Notes under the pieces: model-generated | What the model was told of the DNA's origin: nothing | Databases searched by the model: none | Seen by the model: only the letters and a program-made list of their open reading frames with translations | In this document: piece by piece, positions 52,537 to 61,103 of the stretch | Layout of the letters: each line of letters opens with the position of its first letter | Position numbering within the stretch: the first letter of the stretch is position 1 | Translations under genes and position numbers: made by a program | From: Chitinophaga japonensis | GTDB taxonomy: Bacteria > Bacteroidota > Bacteroidia > Chitinophagales > Chitinophagaceae | NCBI RefSeq assembly: GCF_007830125.1 | Contig: NZ_VLLG01000002.1 | Location: 2,054,550 to 2,118,549, forward strand | Length of the DNA: 64,000 nt | Reading direction: 5' to 3'

Positions 52537-53355
52537 TCAATCCCTGCCCACACAAAAGTTGCCGGCCTCATGCAGTTGCTGGAACTGCTGCGGGGATATA
52601 CCAGTGTAATATTTGAAATCCTTTATGAGGTGGCTCTGATCATGGTAGCCATACTGTACCACCAGCTCAAGCCAGTTGATCTTTGCTTTCGGCTGACCAG
52701 GCAGGGAGGACAATACCTGCTTGAAGCGCAGGAAACGCAGCAGCTCCTTTGGGGAATAGCCAACATATTTCCGGAAACGCAGTTGTACGGTCCGTTCGGA
52801 AAGGCCGTACCTGTCCGCGATCACCTTTACCGGGTTCAGCAGCGGATCATGCAGGGCGGCCACATTGTCCAGCATAGGTTGGGTGGCTGCTTCGCTTTGC
52901 GGGATGTGCAGCAGCAGGTAGTCGGTTAGCGCTGCAATCCGCTTTCCCGGTTCAGGGAGGGCGGCCAGCATCTGCCAGATATCCTCCAGCCTTTGCGTGT
53001 GCGCCTGCACCCCGGTCTCTTCCAGCTTGTCCGGCGAGAGGGGCAGGAAACGGTAAAACCCGTCCAGGATAAACGGCAGTATCAGCAGGTCGGCGCCCGG
53101 CGGCAGGGCATAGTTCATCATTTTGCGCAGCGGGCCCAGGATGCCGATGCGGTCAATGGCGTGCCCGCCGATAGCTGCATCCGCAAATGAAAAGGACACC
53201 GGCGGCCCGAAATTAAAGACCACCATCATTTCCAGGTTGGGCGACAGGTGCTGCTCCCCGGGCGATGCATTTTCAGGCACGGATATCACATAAAAATGGC
53301 TCAATACGCCCGCCAGACGGGCATCGGTTTCATATCTGCTGCCAAAAGCGGCCAT
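52537..53355 (-). CDS. AraC-family transcriptional regulator
   Basis: This 272-residue regulator has an N-terminal sensing domain of the DUF6597 kind (about 15-120; SPNLEMMVVFNFGPPVSF) and a C-terminal AraC HTH pair (about 165-265; VIADRYGLSERTVQLRFRKYVGYSPKELLRFLRF in two overlapping parts, then HDQSHLIKDFKYYTGISPQQF). It is divergent from the DGPF/sigma pair with a 122-base gap, a spacing that suits shared control. It has no close operon partner. Confidence 0.92.
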   Translation of the reverse strand: MAAFGSRYETDARLAGVLSHFYVISVPENASPGEQHLSPNLEMMVVFNFGPPVSFSFADAAIGGHAIDRIGILGPLRKMMNYALPPGADLLILPFILDGFYRFLPLSPDKLEETGVQAHTQRLEDIWQMLAALPEPGKRIAALTDYLLLHIPQSEAATQPMLDNVAALHDPLLNPVKVIADRYGLSERTVQLRFRKYVGYSPKELLRFLRFKQVLSSLPGQPKAKINWLELVVQYGYHDQSHLIKDFKYYTGISPQQFQQLHEAGNFCVGRD

Positions 53356-53477
53356 AGCTGCGTTTGTTTTATCATGCTAACTTAGCAAAAAAGTAGGTCG
53401 TGGATGTCCAATTCACCCGGTCTCGATCATTATTGAGGTGTAATGTATATATTCAATAACGATTAAAGCTATCAAAA

Positions 53478-53816
53478 ATGAAAGAGTTCATGTTATTATT
53501 CCGTCAACCAAGCTATGATTACAGCAACACCCCTAAAGAAGAAATGCAGGCGCTCGGCAAAAAATGGCAGGATTGGGTGGGCGGTATTGCCGCACAGGGC
53601 AAATTAGCCGGCAACGGTCCCCGCCTGGCTATGGAAGGTAAAGTGCTGAAAGCCGGCGGTGTGGTGACAGATGGTCCTTTCGTGGAGATCAGGGAGCGGC
53701 TGGGAAGTTTTATCCTGGTGAAGGCGGATAACCTCGATGACGCCACCACCCTGGCGCATGGGTGCCCCGCACTGGACGCCGGCGGCAGCGTGGAGATCCG
53801 GCCTATTTTTGAATAA
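53478..53816 (+). CDS. YCII-related DGPF-family protein
   Basis: This 112-residue YCII/DGPF protein has the diagnostic VTDGPFVEIRERLGSFILV and an N-terminal LLFRQPSYDYSNTP. Genes of this family are typically found beside ECF42 sigma factors, which is the case here. Its biochemical role is not settled; some members may act as enzymes or stress-related binding proteins. A terminator-like hairpin lies between it and the sigma gene. Confidence 0.92.
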   Translation: MKEFMLLFRQPSYDYSNTPKEEMQALGKKWQDWVGGIAAQGKLAGNGPRLAMEGKVLKAGGVVTDGPFVEIRERLGSFILVKADNLDDATTLAHGCPALDAGGSVEIRPIFE

Positions 53817-53832
53817 ACAGGTATTGCACCAG

Positions 53833-53864
53833 CAAAGCCTGCTCCTGTAGCCGAGCGGGCTTTG
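53833..53864 (+). other. Hairpin between the DGPF and sigma genes
   Basis: CAAAGCCTGCTC (53833-53844) pairs with GAGCGGGCTTTG (53853-53864) with one T-G wobble and an 8-base loop, followed by no real T run. It ends 9 bases before the sigma start and may reduce read-through or mask its start region. Confidence 0.6.
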
Positions 53865-53873
53865 TTGCCATTG

Positions 53874-55109
53874 ATGATAAAAATGGAACAGGCAGCGTTA
53901 AAACAGTTATTCCAGCAGGAGTTTTCCAAAATGGTAGCGGTGATCAGTAAAATATACGGGTTGCAGCATATTGAACTGGCGGAGGACATTGTGAGCGAAA
54001 CATTCCTGCTGGCCACGGAAACATGGGCGGCCAAAGGCATGCCTCCCAATCCTGCTGCATGGCTGTACACCGTAGCCAGGCAGCAAACCTTATATCATTT
54101 CAGGAGGAACAGGATATTTACAGAAAAGGTGATGCCGGAGCTGACCTCCCGCCAGGAGAAGACGGATGAAGCAGCCCTGGATTTTTCGTTGCAGAATATC
54201 AAAGACAGCCAATTGCAGATGCTCTTTGCCGTATGCAATCCCGCCATTGCCAGCGAAGCCCAGATAGGGCTGGCATTGCGCATCCTGTGCGGTTTTGGTA
54301 TCGATGAGATTGCCGAAGCATTTTTATCCAACAAGGAAACCATCAACAAAAGGCTGTTCCGGGCAAAGGAAAAATTAAGGACGGAGAATATAAAAATGGA
54401 ACTGCCGCCGGAACCGGAGATCAGCAAGCGGCTGGATAATGTGCTGCACGTGCTGTACCTGCTTTTCAGCGAGGGATATTACTCCAAAACGCAAAACCAG
54501 ATTCTGCGGAAAGACCTGTGCCTGGAAGCCATGCGCCTTTGCGTTATGCTCACGGAATACGACAGGACCAACCTGCCCCGGACCAATGCCCTGCTGGCGC
54601 TCATGTGTTTTCATGCATCCCGCTTTGGCGCCCGGCAAACGGAGGAAATGTCCCAGGTGCTGTATGAGCAGCAGGACCCCGCTTTGTGGGACACGGCGCT
54701 GATCAGCCAGGGCATGCATTTCCTGGACCTTTCCGCCGAAGGTAATGAAATAAGCTCCTACCACCTGGAGGCGCGTATTGCGTACTGGCACTGCCAGAAA
54801 GCGGATACACCGGAAAAATGGGAAGCCATCCTGCAGCTCTACAACCAGTTGCTGATGATCAACTATTCCCCCAGCGTAGCCCTGAACAGAACTTTCGCCT
54901 TATACAAGGCCAACGGGCAACACGAGGCCCTGCGGGAGGCGGAAAAACTGAAGCTGGAGAATAACCATTTCTATTTCCTGCTGCTGGGGGAACTGTATAC
55001 CGGCATTGACGACAGGAAGGCGAAAATGAACTACCAGCAGGCCCGTGCGTTGGCCAAAACGCAGACGGAAAAAGAGGGGATACAGCAAAAAATTAACAAC
55101 CTGCCATAA
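53874..55109 (+). CDS. ECF42-type RNA polymerase sigma factor with TPR-like C-terminal extension
   Basis: This ~411-residue sigma factor has sigma-2 (about 10-80; AEDIVSETFLLATETWAAKG, AWLYTVARQQTLYHFRR) and sigma-4 (about 110-175; LRILCGFGIDEIAEAFLSN, INKRLFRAKEKLR). A long C-terminal extension follows (about 180-411; DUF6596 then TPR-like helices, YTGIDDRKAKMNYQQARAL). This architecture with a DGPF neighbour is that of group ECF42, where the extension is thought to be essential and no anti-sigma gene is needed. Starts at 53874 and 53883 are both possible; the frame-open TTG at 53862 lies inside the hairpin. Confidence 0.9.
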   Translation: MIKMEQAALKQLFQQEFSKMVAVISKIYGLQHIELAEDIVSETFLLATETWAAKGMPPNPAAWLYTVARQQTLYHFRRNRIFTEKVMPELTSRQEKTDEAALDFSLQNIKDSQLQMLFAVCNPAIASEAQIGLALRILCGFGIDEIAEAFLSNKETINKRLFRAKEKLRTENIKMELPPEPEISKRLDNVLHVLYLLFSEGYYSKTQNQILRKDLCLEAMRLCVMLTEYDRTNLPRTNALLALMCFHASRFGARQTEEMSQVLYEQQDPALWDTALISQGMHFLDLSAEGNEISSYHLEARIAYWHCQKADTPEKWEAILQLYNQLLMINYSPSVALNRTFALYKANGQHEALREAEKLKLENNHFYFLLLGELYTGIDDRKAKMNYQQARALAKTQTEKEGIQQKINNLP

Positions 55110-55219
55110 AGGAAAAGGGAACCGCCAAAGCATCGCTTCAGCCAGTTCCCTTCCGTTTGCTACTTTGCTTGCGTCTCCTGTGGAGATAACAGGTTAGGAC
55201 AAAGTGGGTTGATCTGGTA

Positions 55220-56422
55220 TTAAGGTTGCATGTCGATTGGAATAAATATCAGCGGGGTAGGCAGGCAGGACGCGCCCGGCGGTGAATAGGTAAAACGGAT
55301 CGTTTGTACTGCTCCGTTGGCTGCCGGCGGAAACACCTGTACTAAAATGGCTTCAGGCGCCCTTTTGGTGATCAGGCGGTCAGCAGGTAGCTGGATGATG
55401 CCTTCCCGGAACTTGCCTTTGCTTACCACCATTGTATTGGCCATGCCGCCGCACCACTGGTTATTGTCGCTGCGCGCGTTCCAGGTTACCAGGGCCAGTC
55501 CCTTTCCGTCCGTGCTTTTCCATTTCAACTCCACGTTGTAAAGCACGCCATAGTTGCCGGCCAGTGTAGCCAGGGCGCCGGTAGTGCCTTCCCGGCCCAG
55601 CACCCAGGGATCATCTTTCCCGTCGGCCAGCACCAGTTGCACCATACCGTTCCGGGTATCCAGCGTGTCCCCGCTCAGTACCTCGTAGTTGCTTACGCCA
55701 AACAGGCCGCGGCCGGCGCCGCTGTGACTTTTGGAATGCAATACCGGCGCGCGTTTCAATGCGGTGGCAATGGGCGTTTCCGGGCTGGTTTGCAGCACGC
55801 TGATCTCGCCCGGCTGGTCGGTCACAAATTCGTAGATGCCGTGCACCAGCTCATCATATTTTACCAGCGCTTTTTCCTGCGCCGGGTCAATGGCTACCAC
55901 CTGCCCGGGCTTTACGGTGCGTACGGTAGCCTGCGGCGTTGCGGCAAAATAATCCGCCAGTCCCTGCTTACCTACCTGGAAGTAGCTGACGCCGGGCTTT
56001 TGAGAGGAATATTTCAGCATGCGCAGGTGCATCACCTCCCTGCCGGTGTTTTTGATCACCGCCACTATTTTGGTGGTGATCTTTGCCGGTTCTTTTACAC
56101 CGTTCACATTATACACATATAAGCGTACCGCGCCGGGCTTTACCTGCTCCTGCAGGGCAATGGCTTCCGGCACGCGTATGTACTCGGGATCGTCTGATAT
56201 AATATATTGAGGACCGGGCAGCACGATCTTCTCATAACCGATCTTCGTGATCTGTTCATTTAACAGGCCGGGCAGCTCCACGATGCTTCCCTGGCTGGCA
56301 TCTAACAGTTGCTGGTTCAGTTGGGCGGGCAGTGTTTGCGCGGAGGCCTGGAAAGGAAGGCACAGGCGGCTGCTGATCAGCAGCAGGGCCAGCCGGCCGG
56401 AACGGGTAAGTAATTGCTTCAT
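55220..56422 (-). CDS. Secreted protein of unknown family
   Basis: This 400-residue protein has an N-terminal signal peptide (LALLLISSRLCLPFQASAQ). I do not recognise a family. The body reads as beta-rich (VRLYVYNVNGVKEPAKITTKIVAVIKNTGREVMHLRML, read across residues 98-135), with Ig-like character at about 95-145 and a carbohydrate-module-like second half (YGVLYNVELKWKSTDGKGLALVTWN). It has just one Cys pair of note near the C-terminus (WCGGM, PGASCLP). It stands alone, with its own -7 box. No function is proposed. Confidence 0.75.
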   Translation of the reverse strand: MKQLLTRSGRLALLLISSRLCLPFQASAQTLPAQLNQQLLDASQGSIVELPGLLNEQITKIGYEKIVLPGPQYIISDDPEYIRVPEAIALQEQVKPGAVRLYVYNVNGVKEPAKITTKIVAVIKNTGREVMHLRMLKYSSQKPGVSYFQVGKQGLADYFAATPQATVRTVKPGQVVAIDPAQEKALVKYDELVHGIYEFVTDQPGEISVLQTSPETPIATALKRAPVLHSKSHSGAGRGLFGVSNYEVLSGDTLDTRNGMVQLVLADGKDDPWVLGREGTTGALATLAGNYGVLYNVELKWKSTDGKGLALVTWNARSDNNQWCGGMANTMVVSKGKFREGIIQLPADRLITKRAPEAILVQVFPPAANGAVQTIRFTYSPPGASCLPTPLIFIPIDMQP

Positions 56423-56468
56423 GATGTTTATCTTAACAGAGATAAGTGATATTTATCGTCAATTAGGA

Positions 56469-56476
56469 CAAACTTA
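56469..56476 (-). promoter_or_regulatory. -7 box of the secreted-protein gene
   Basis: TAAGTTTG on the minus strand, 46 bases before the ATG; no -33 TTTG is seen. Confidence 0.45.
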
Positions 56477-56528
56477 ATAAAAAAATTTAAAAACTAGAGC
56501 AATAAATAAATATTCTCTTCCGAAAGGA

Positions 56529-57785
56529 TCATGGGAAGGATAACAGTTTATCCCTGGCGATCAGGCAGCCCCCGATCACGCCGGCTTTTTCCTGCAGCCG
56601 GGACATTACCAGTTGCGTATCGTTATTGACCAGGCTGAGGGAGTATTTATTGAGCGCGCTGCGTATGGGCAGGCGGATGTACTCGTCTGTTTCCGACAGG
56701 ATGCCTCCCAGGATCACCAGCTCCGGGTTGAATATGTTGATCAGTACGGATATGCCCCGGCCTATCTTCTCGCCAATGCCCGCTATCAGCTCTATGCACA
56801 GCACGTCCTCGTTGCGGGTAGCGGCTATAATGGAAGAAAGGTGCAGCGGGTCCGGCAGCTTGTCGTGCTGCAGTAGCGAAGAGGAAGATCCCTGCGCGAT
56901 CTTTTCCCGGAACAGGCGTATCAGCGCCTGCCCGGAGGCTTCCGTTTCCAGGCAGCCCTTTTTGCCGCAGTGGCAGATGATCTCGTTCGTGAACAGCGGG
57001 ATGTGGCCAAACTCGCCGGCAAAGCCCGATTTACCGCGGTATATCTGCCCGTTGATCATAATGCCCAGGCCAATACCGTAGTCCAGGTTCACGAACAGCA
57101 CATTCTTTTCATCCCTTACAATGCCGCGGTGAAACTCCCCGTAGGCCATGGCCCTGGAGTCGTTCTCCAGGTAGGTGCGAATGCCGGTGATCTGCTCGAT
57201 AGTGGTGCTGAGCGGCTCTTCATGAAAATGGAAAAAGCTGTAGCTGTACCCGTTCTCGCTGTTTACCCGGCCGGAAAGGTTCATGCAGATGGCCAGTATG
57301 TTCCGGGTAGCTGCCGGCAGGTTGCTGATAAAATCCTGTATGATTTTAATAAGCTGGTCAAATGATTCCTGCGTATTGGCAAGCTGGTAGGGCACGTGCA
57401 TTTCCGATGTTACCAGGTTCTTCTTGAAGTCCAGCAGCCCTATGTTCACATAATAATGCTTCACGTCCACGCCCATGAAAAAGGCGGATTCCGCTACCAG
57501 CCCGTACAGGCTGGCCCGCCGGCCTCCCTTTGAGTCCACTTTCCCCTGGTCCTTCACCAGCCCGTCGCCTATCAGCTCATTAATAAGGCTGGTGGTCTTG
57601 GGCACGCTGATGTTCAGCGCGGCGGCCAGGTCGGTGATAGTGGTGTTCCCGGTCTGGTCAAGGTGGTTGATGATAGCGCGTTTCAGCGCTTTATTCTTGT
57701 AAGCTACCCCCGAAATGGTCTCATCTGAAAAGATGTCAAATATGCTTTGATTCACCATGGACTGGCTGGGATTACTTTTTTTCAT
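56529..57785 (-). CDS. ROK-family transcriptional regulator
   Basis: This 418-residue protein is of the NagC/XylR-like ROK group. A winged-helix N-terminus (about 25-95; GNTTITDLAAALNISVPKTTSLINELIGDGL in overlapping parts) precedes an actin-like sugar-binding domain (about 105-415). The zinc motif is intact: CHCGKKGCLE with the preceding His in FGHIP. The ATPase-like segments VKHYYVNIGLLD and LDYGIGLGIM are visible, but there is no evidence that it phosphorylates sugars. It diverges from the epimerase gene with a 147-base AT-rich gap, so it probably represses the epimerase-oxidoreductase-SusC genes until an amino sugar binds. Confidence 0.93.
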   Translation of the reverse strand: MKKSNPSQSMVNQSIFDIFSDETISGVAYKNKALKRAIINHLDQTGNTTITDLAAALNISVPKTTSLINELIGDGLVKDQGKVDSKGGRRASLYGLVAESAFFMGVDVKHYYVNIGLLDFKKNLVTSEMHVPYQLANTQESFDQLIKIIQDFISNLPAATRNILAICMNLSGRVNSENGYSYSFFHFHEEPLSTTIEQITGIRTYLENDSRAMAYGEFHRGIVRDEKNVLFVNLDYGIGLGIMINGQIYRGKSGFAGEFGHIPLFTNEIICHCGKKGCLETEASGQALIRLFREKIAQGSSSSLLQHDKLPDPLHLSSIIAATRNEDVLCIELIAGIGEKIGRGISVLINIFNPELVILGGILSETDEYIRLPIRSALNKYSLSLVNNDTQLVMSRLQEKAGVIGGCLIARDKLLSFP

Positions 57786-57932
57786 TGTTCTAAGATAATA
57801 GAATAGGTTTTAGTAAAAAGTAACAAAATGCGCTGAGTTAAATAAAATAATTTAAAAACTATTACCTAGTTAATTATTTAATTTATAAATTTACCTGTAA
57901 AAGTAAAATAAATTATAAACATAGCGGTTTTT

Positions 57933-59153
57933 ATGACAGATGATGTACAGAACAGGAGCATGGTACAGGATACTTTAGCAGCAGCGCCCCCGGAAGCCAG
58001 CTATGCCGCCCTTTACCGGGATGAGTTGCTGGAGCGCGTACTGCCTTTCTGGTTGAAGCATAGCAAAGACGAGCAGCACGGTGGCTATTATACCTGCCTG
58101 CTCCGGGACGGACGTGTATTCGATACCGATAAGTTCATGTGGCTGCAGGGCCGGGAGGTTTGGTGCTTCAGTTATATGTATAATAATGTAGCCCCCAGGG
58201 AAGAGTGGCTGCAGATGGCGCTGCACGGCGCGGCCTTCATGGAAAAGTATGGCCGCGATGCCGCCGGCAACTGGTATTTTTCCTTAACGGCCGATGGCAG
58301 GCCTTTGACCCAGCCTTATAATATTTTCAGCGATTGCTTTGCCGCCATGGCCTTTGCCGCCCTGGATAAAGCCGCTCCCGACGACCGCTATAAAGAGATA
58401 GCCGTCAGCACCTTTAAAAATATACTGCAGAGAAAAGATAACTGGAAAGGCGTGTACAGTAAGGCCTATGCCGGCACCCGCCCGCTGAAAGGCTTCAGCC
58501 TGCCCATGATCCTCTGTAACCTGTCGCTGGAGCTGGAGCACCTGCTCGGCGCCCAACAGGTGAATGAGCTGATTCCCGCCGTGATCCATGAGGTGATGGA
58601 AGTGTTCTACCAGCCCGCACACGGGCTGATCGTGGAGAACGTGTATGCAGACGGCCGCTTCTCCGACAGCTTTGACGGCCGCCTGCTGAATCCCGGTCAT
58701 GCCATAGAAGCCATGTGGTTTATCATGGACCTGGGCCAGCGCCTGCAGGATAAAGCGCTGGTGCGCAAAGCCTGCGATATTATGCTGCATACGCTGGAAT
58801 ATGGATGGGACAAGGAGCAGGGAGGCATCTTTTATTTCATGGACCTGCTGGGGCATCCGCCGCAGCAACTGGAATGGGACCAGAAACTATGGTGGGTGCA
58901 CGTGGAGGCCCTGGTGGCCCTGTCCAAAGGATATGCGCTTACCGGGGACGAGCGCTGCCGGCAATGGTTTGAGACCGTGCACCGCTATACCTGGCAGCAT
59001 TTCAGGGATGAGCAGCACGGGGAGTGGTTCGGCTACCTGAACCGGAAAGGGGAGGTGTTGCTGCAACTGAAAGGCGGCAAGTGGAAAGGATGTTTTCATG
59101 TGCCGCGCGCCCTTTACCAGGTCTGGAAAACCTGGGAGCAGCTATCGCAATAA
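57933..59153 (+). CDS. N-acylglucosamine 2-epimerase family enzyme
   Basis: This 406-residue (alpha/alpha)6-barrel epimerase interconverts N-acetylglucosamine and N-acetylmannosamine (AGE/RnBP type); a cellobiose 2-epimerase is the alternative. Features seen: HGGYYTCLLRDG at the N-terminus, KFMWLQGREVWCFSYMY, LNPGHAIEAMWF, LWWVHVEALVAL, and KGCFHVPRALYQVW near the C-terminus with the catalytic-type His. The opening WLQGREVW motif and length favour AGE. It leads an operon (plus strand) with an FAD oxidoreductase and SusC, and is divergent from a ROK regulator. A role in host- or fungal-glycan amino-sugar use is inferred. Confidence 0.88.
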   Translation: MTDDVQNRSMVQDTLAAAPPEASYAALYRDELLERVLPFWLKHSKDEQHGGYYTCLLRDGRVFDTDKFMWLQGREVWCFSYMYNNVAPREEWLQMALHGAAFMEKYGRDAAGNWYFSLTADGRPLTQPYNIFSDCFAAMAFAALDKAAPDDRYKEIAVSTFKNILQRKDNWKGVYSKAYAGTRPLKGFSLPMILCNLSLELEHLLGAQQVNELIPAVIHEVMEVFYQPAHGLIVENVYADGRFSDSFDGRLLNPGHAIEAMWFIMDLGQRLQDKALVRKACDIMLHTLEYGWDKEQGGIFYFMDLLGHPPQQLEWDQKLWWVHVEALVALSKGYALTGDERCRQWFETVHRYTWQHFRDEQHGEWFGYLNRKGEVLLQLKGGKWKGCFHVPRALYQVWKTWEQLSQ

Positions 59154-59193
59154 CCGCATCATTACCCTGACCATTTAAAATGTATCAACCAAC

Positions 59194-61059
59194 ATGACTG
59201 CCCGGCTCAAACACATACTGATCGTTCTGCTACTTGCTGCCACCGCGCCATTGCAGGCGCAAAAAGTCCATCAAACGGATGTGCTGATCATTGGCGGCGG
59301 CGCTGCCGGCACCATGGCCGGCATACAGGCGGCACGTATGGGTGTTAGCGTGGTGATTGCAGAGGAAACTACCTGGCTGGGAGGCATGCTTACCGCGGCC
59401 GGCGTATCGGCCATTGACGGGAACCACCGCCTGCCGGCCGGGCTATGGGGAGCGTTCCGCGAGCGGCTGTATCAATATTATGGCGGCCCGGATTCCGTGG
59501 CTACGGGCTGGGTAAGCAATACCCTGTTTGAGCCGCACGTAGGTAACCAGGTATTAAAGCAGTTGGCCGCAGCGGAGCGCAAGCTGCAGGTATGGTATAA
59601 TACAGGGTGGACTTCCGTAAAAAGAGAGCAGGGCAAGTGGATGGTAACCCTGCAGCAGGGAACGCGGCAGCGCAGGGTGGTAGCGCCTGTATTGATAGAC
59701 GCCACGGAACTGGGCGATGTAATGGCCGCTGCCGGTGCTGCATACCAGTTGGGAATGGATAGCCGCCATGAAACCGGCGAGGAGCTGGCGCCGGAAAAGG
59801 CCAATGATATTGTGCAGGACCTTACCTATGTGGCCATTCTGAAAGACTATGGCAAAGGAGCGGATAAAACCATTCCCCGGCCGGCAGGTTACCACGCATC
59901 GGAGTTCGACTGCAGTTGCGACGTCAGCGATCCCGCTACCTTCGACAGCTCGCAGAACAATTGCTACAAAATGATGCAGTACGGCCGCCTGCCGCATAAT
60001 AAGTATATGATCAACTGGCCAAAATGCGGCAATGATATTTACCTGAACCTGGTGGAAAGCACACCGGCTGAAAGAGCCGCCGCCTTGCAGCAGGCCAGGC
60101 TCCACACGCTGCGTTTTGTGTACTACCTGCAAACGGCATTGGGCTACCGGCACCTGGGCCTGGCGGATGATGAATTCCCCACGGCCGACAGGCTGCCGAT
60201 GATCCCCTACCACCGGGAGTCCCGGCGACTGAAAGGGTTGGTGACACTGACGCTGAATGAAGTGGCCCGGCCTTATGAAAGCAGGCTGCCTTTATACCGT
60301 ACCGGCATTGCCGTAGGAGATTACCCGATAGATCATCATCATCTTAAAAACCCTTCCGCACCCGCTATAGATTTTGTAAAGATAAAAGTGCCTTCTTATA
60401 ACGTGCCTATGGGCAGCCTCATTCCACAGGGTGTGGATGGATTGATCGTTACGGGGAAAAGCATCAGCGTTACCAATATTGTGAACGGGGCCACCCGCCT
60501 GCAGCCGGTGGTATTGCAACTGGGACAGGCGGCGGGTATGATGGCGGCGCTTTGCGTACAACAGGATAAACAGCCGGCGCAGCTCTCCGTGCGCGAGGTG
60601 CAGCAGCGGTTGCTGGAAGCCAACGGTTACATTATGCCTTTTATAGACATTACGCCGGCCGATCCGCACTTTATAGCCGTCCAAAAGATCGGCGCTACCG
60701 GCATCATCAAAGGCGCGGGCGTGCCTTACCGCTGGGCCAATCAAACCTGGTTCTACCCGCAGCAACTGGTGAGCGGGTATGAGCTGGTGCAGGGCCTGCG
60801 GCCGTACTATCCCGCATTGAATACTTACTGGTCCGCATCGGGGGACAAGCTTACCATAACGGACTTTGTGGACATACTGGCAGCCACCGGCGCGCACATC
60901 AGCGCAGCACAGGTAAACGCCGACCTGGAAAAGGCGGGCATCGCCCTTTCCGGCAAGGGGAGTGATGCCCGGCTGAACAGGCTGGCGGTGGCGGTGCTGC
61001 TGGACAGATACCTTCATCCTTTTGAAAAACCGATCACTATTTCAGGGAACCTGGAATAG
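59194..61059 (+). CDS. Secreted FAD-dependent oxidoreductase (PF12831-like)
   Basis: This 621-residue exported flavoprotein has a signal peptide (LIVLLLAATAPLQAQ) and then a dinucleotide-binding motif (VLIIGGGAAGTMAGIQAARMG, residues about 30-50). ETTWLGGMLTAAGVSAIDG follows, which is typical of the FAD_oxidored/xanthan-lyase-like family found in Bacteroidota polysaccharide loci. LIDATELGDVMAAAGA binds FAD farther on. The C-terminal ~120 residues form a small separate domain (DFVDILAATGAHISAAQV). The chemistry is unknown. It lies 40 bases after the epimerase and 44 bases before the SusC start, in one operon. Confidence 0.85.
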   Translation: MTARLKHILIVLLLAATAPLQAQKVHQTDVLIIGGGAAGTMAGIQAARMGVSVVIAEETTWLGGMLTAAGVSAIDGNHRLPAGLWGAFRERLYQYYGGPDSVATGWVSNTLFEPHVGNQVLKQLAAAERKLQVWYNTGWTSVKREQGKWMVTLQQGTRQRRVVAPVLIDATELGDVMAAAGAAYQLGMDSRHETGEELAPEKANDIVQDLTYVAILKDYGKGADKTIPRPAGYHASEFDCSCDVSDPATFDSSQNNCYKMMQYGRLPHNKYMINWPKCGNDIYLNLVESTPAERAAALQQARLHTLRFVYYLQTALGYRHLGLADDEFPTADRLPMIPYHRESRRLKGLVTLTLNEVARPYESRLPLYRTGIAVGDYPIDHHHLKNPSAPAIDFVKIKVPSYNVPMGSLIPQGVDGLIVTGKSISVTNIVNGATRLQPVVLQLGQAAGMMAALCVQQDKQPAQLSVREVQQRLLEANGYIMPFIDITPADPHFIAVQKIGATGIIKGAGVPYRWANQTWFYPQQLVSGYELVQGLRPYYPALNTYWSASGDKLTITDFVDILAATGAHISAAQVNADLEKAGIALSGKGSDARLNRLAVAVLLDRYLHPFEKPITISGNLE

Positions 61060-61103
61060 CCTGTAACTAGTAACCACCATTTTATTAACCAAAGTAATTG
61101 TTT

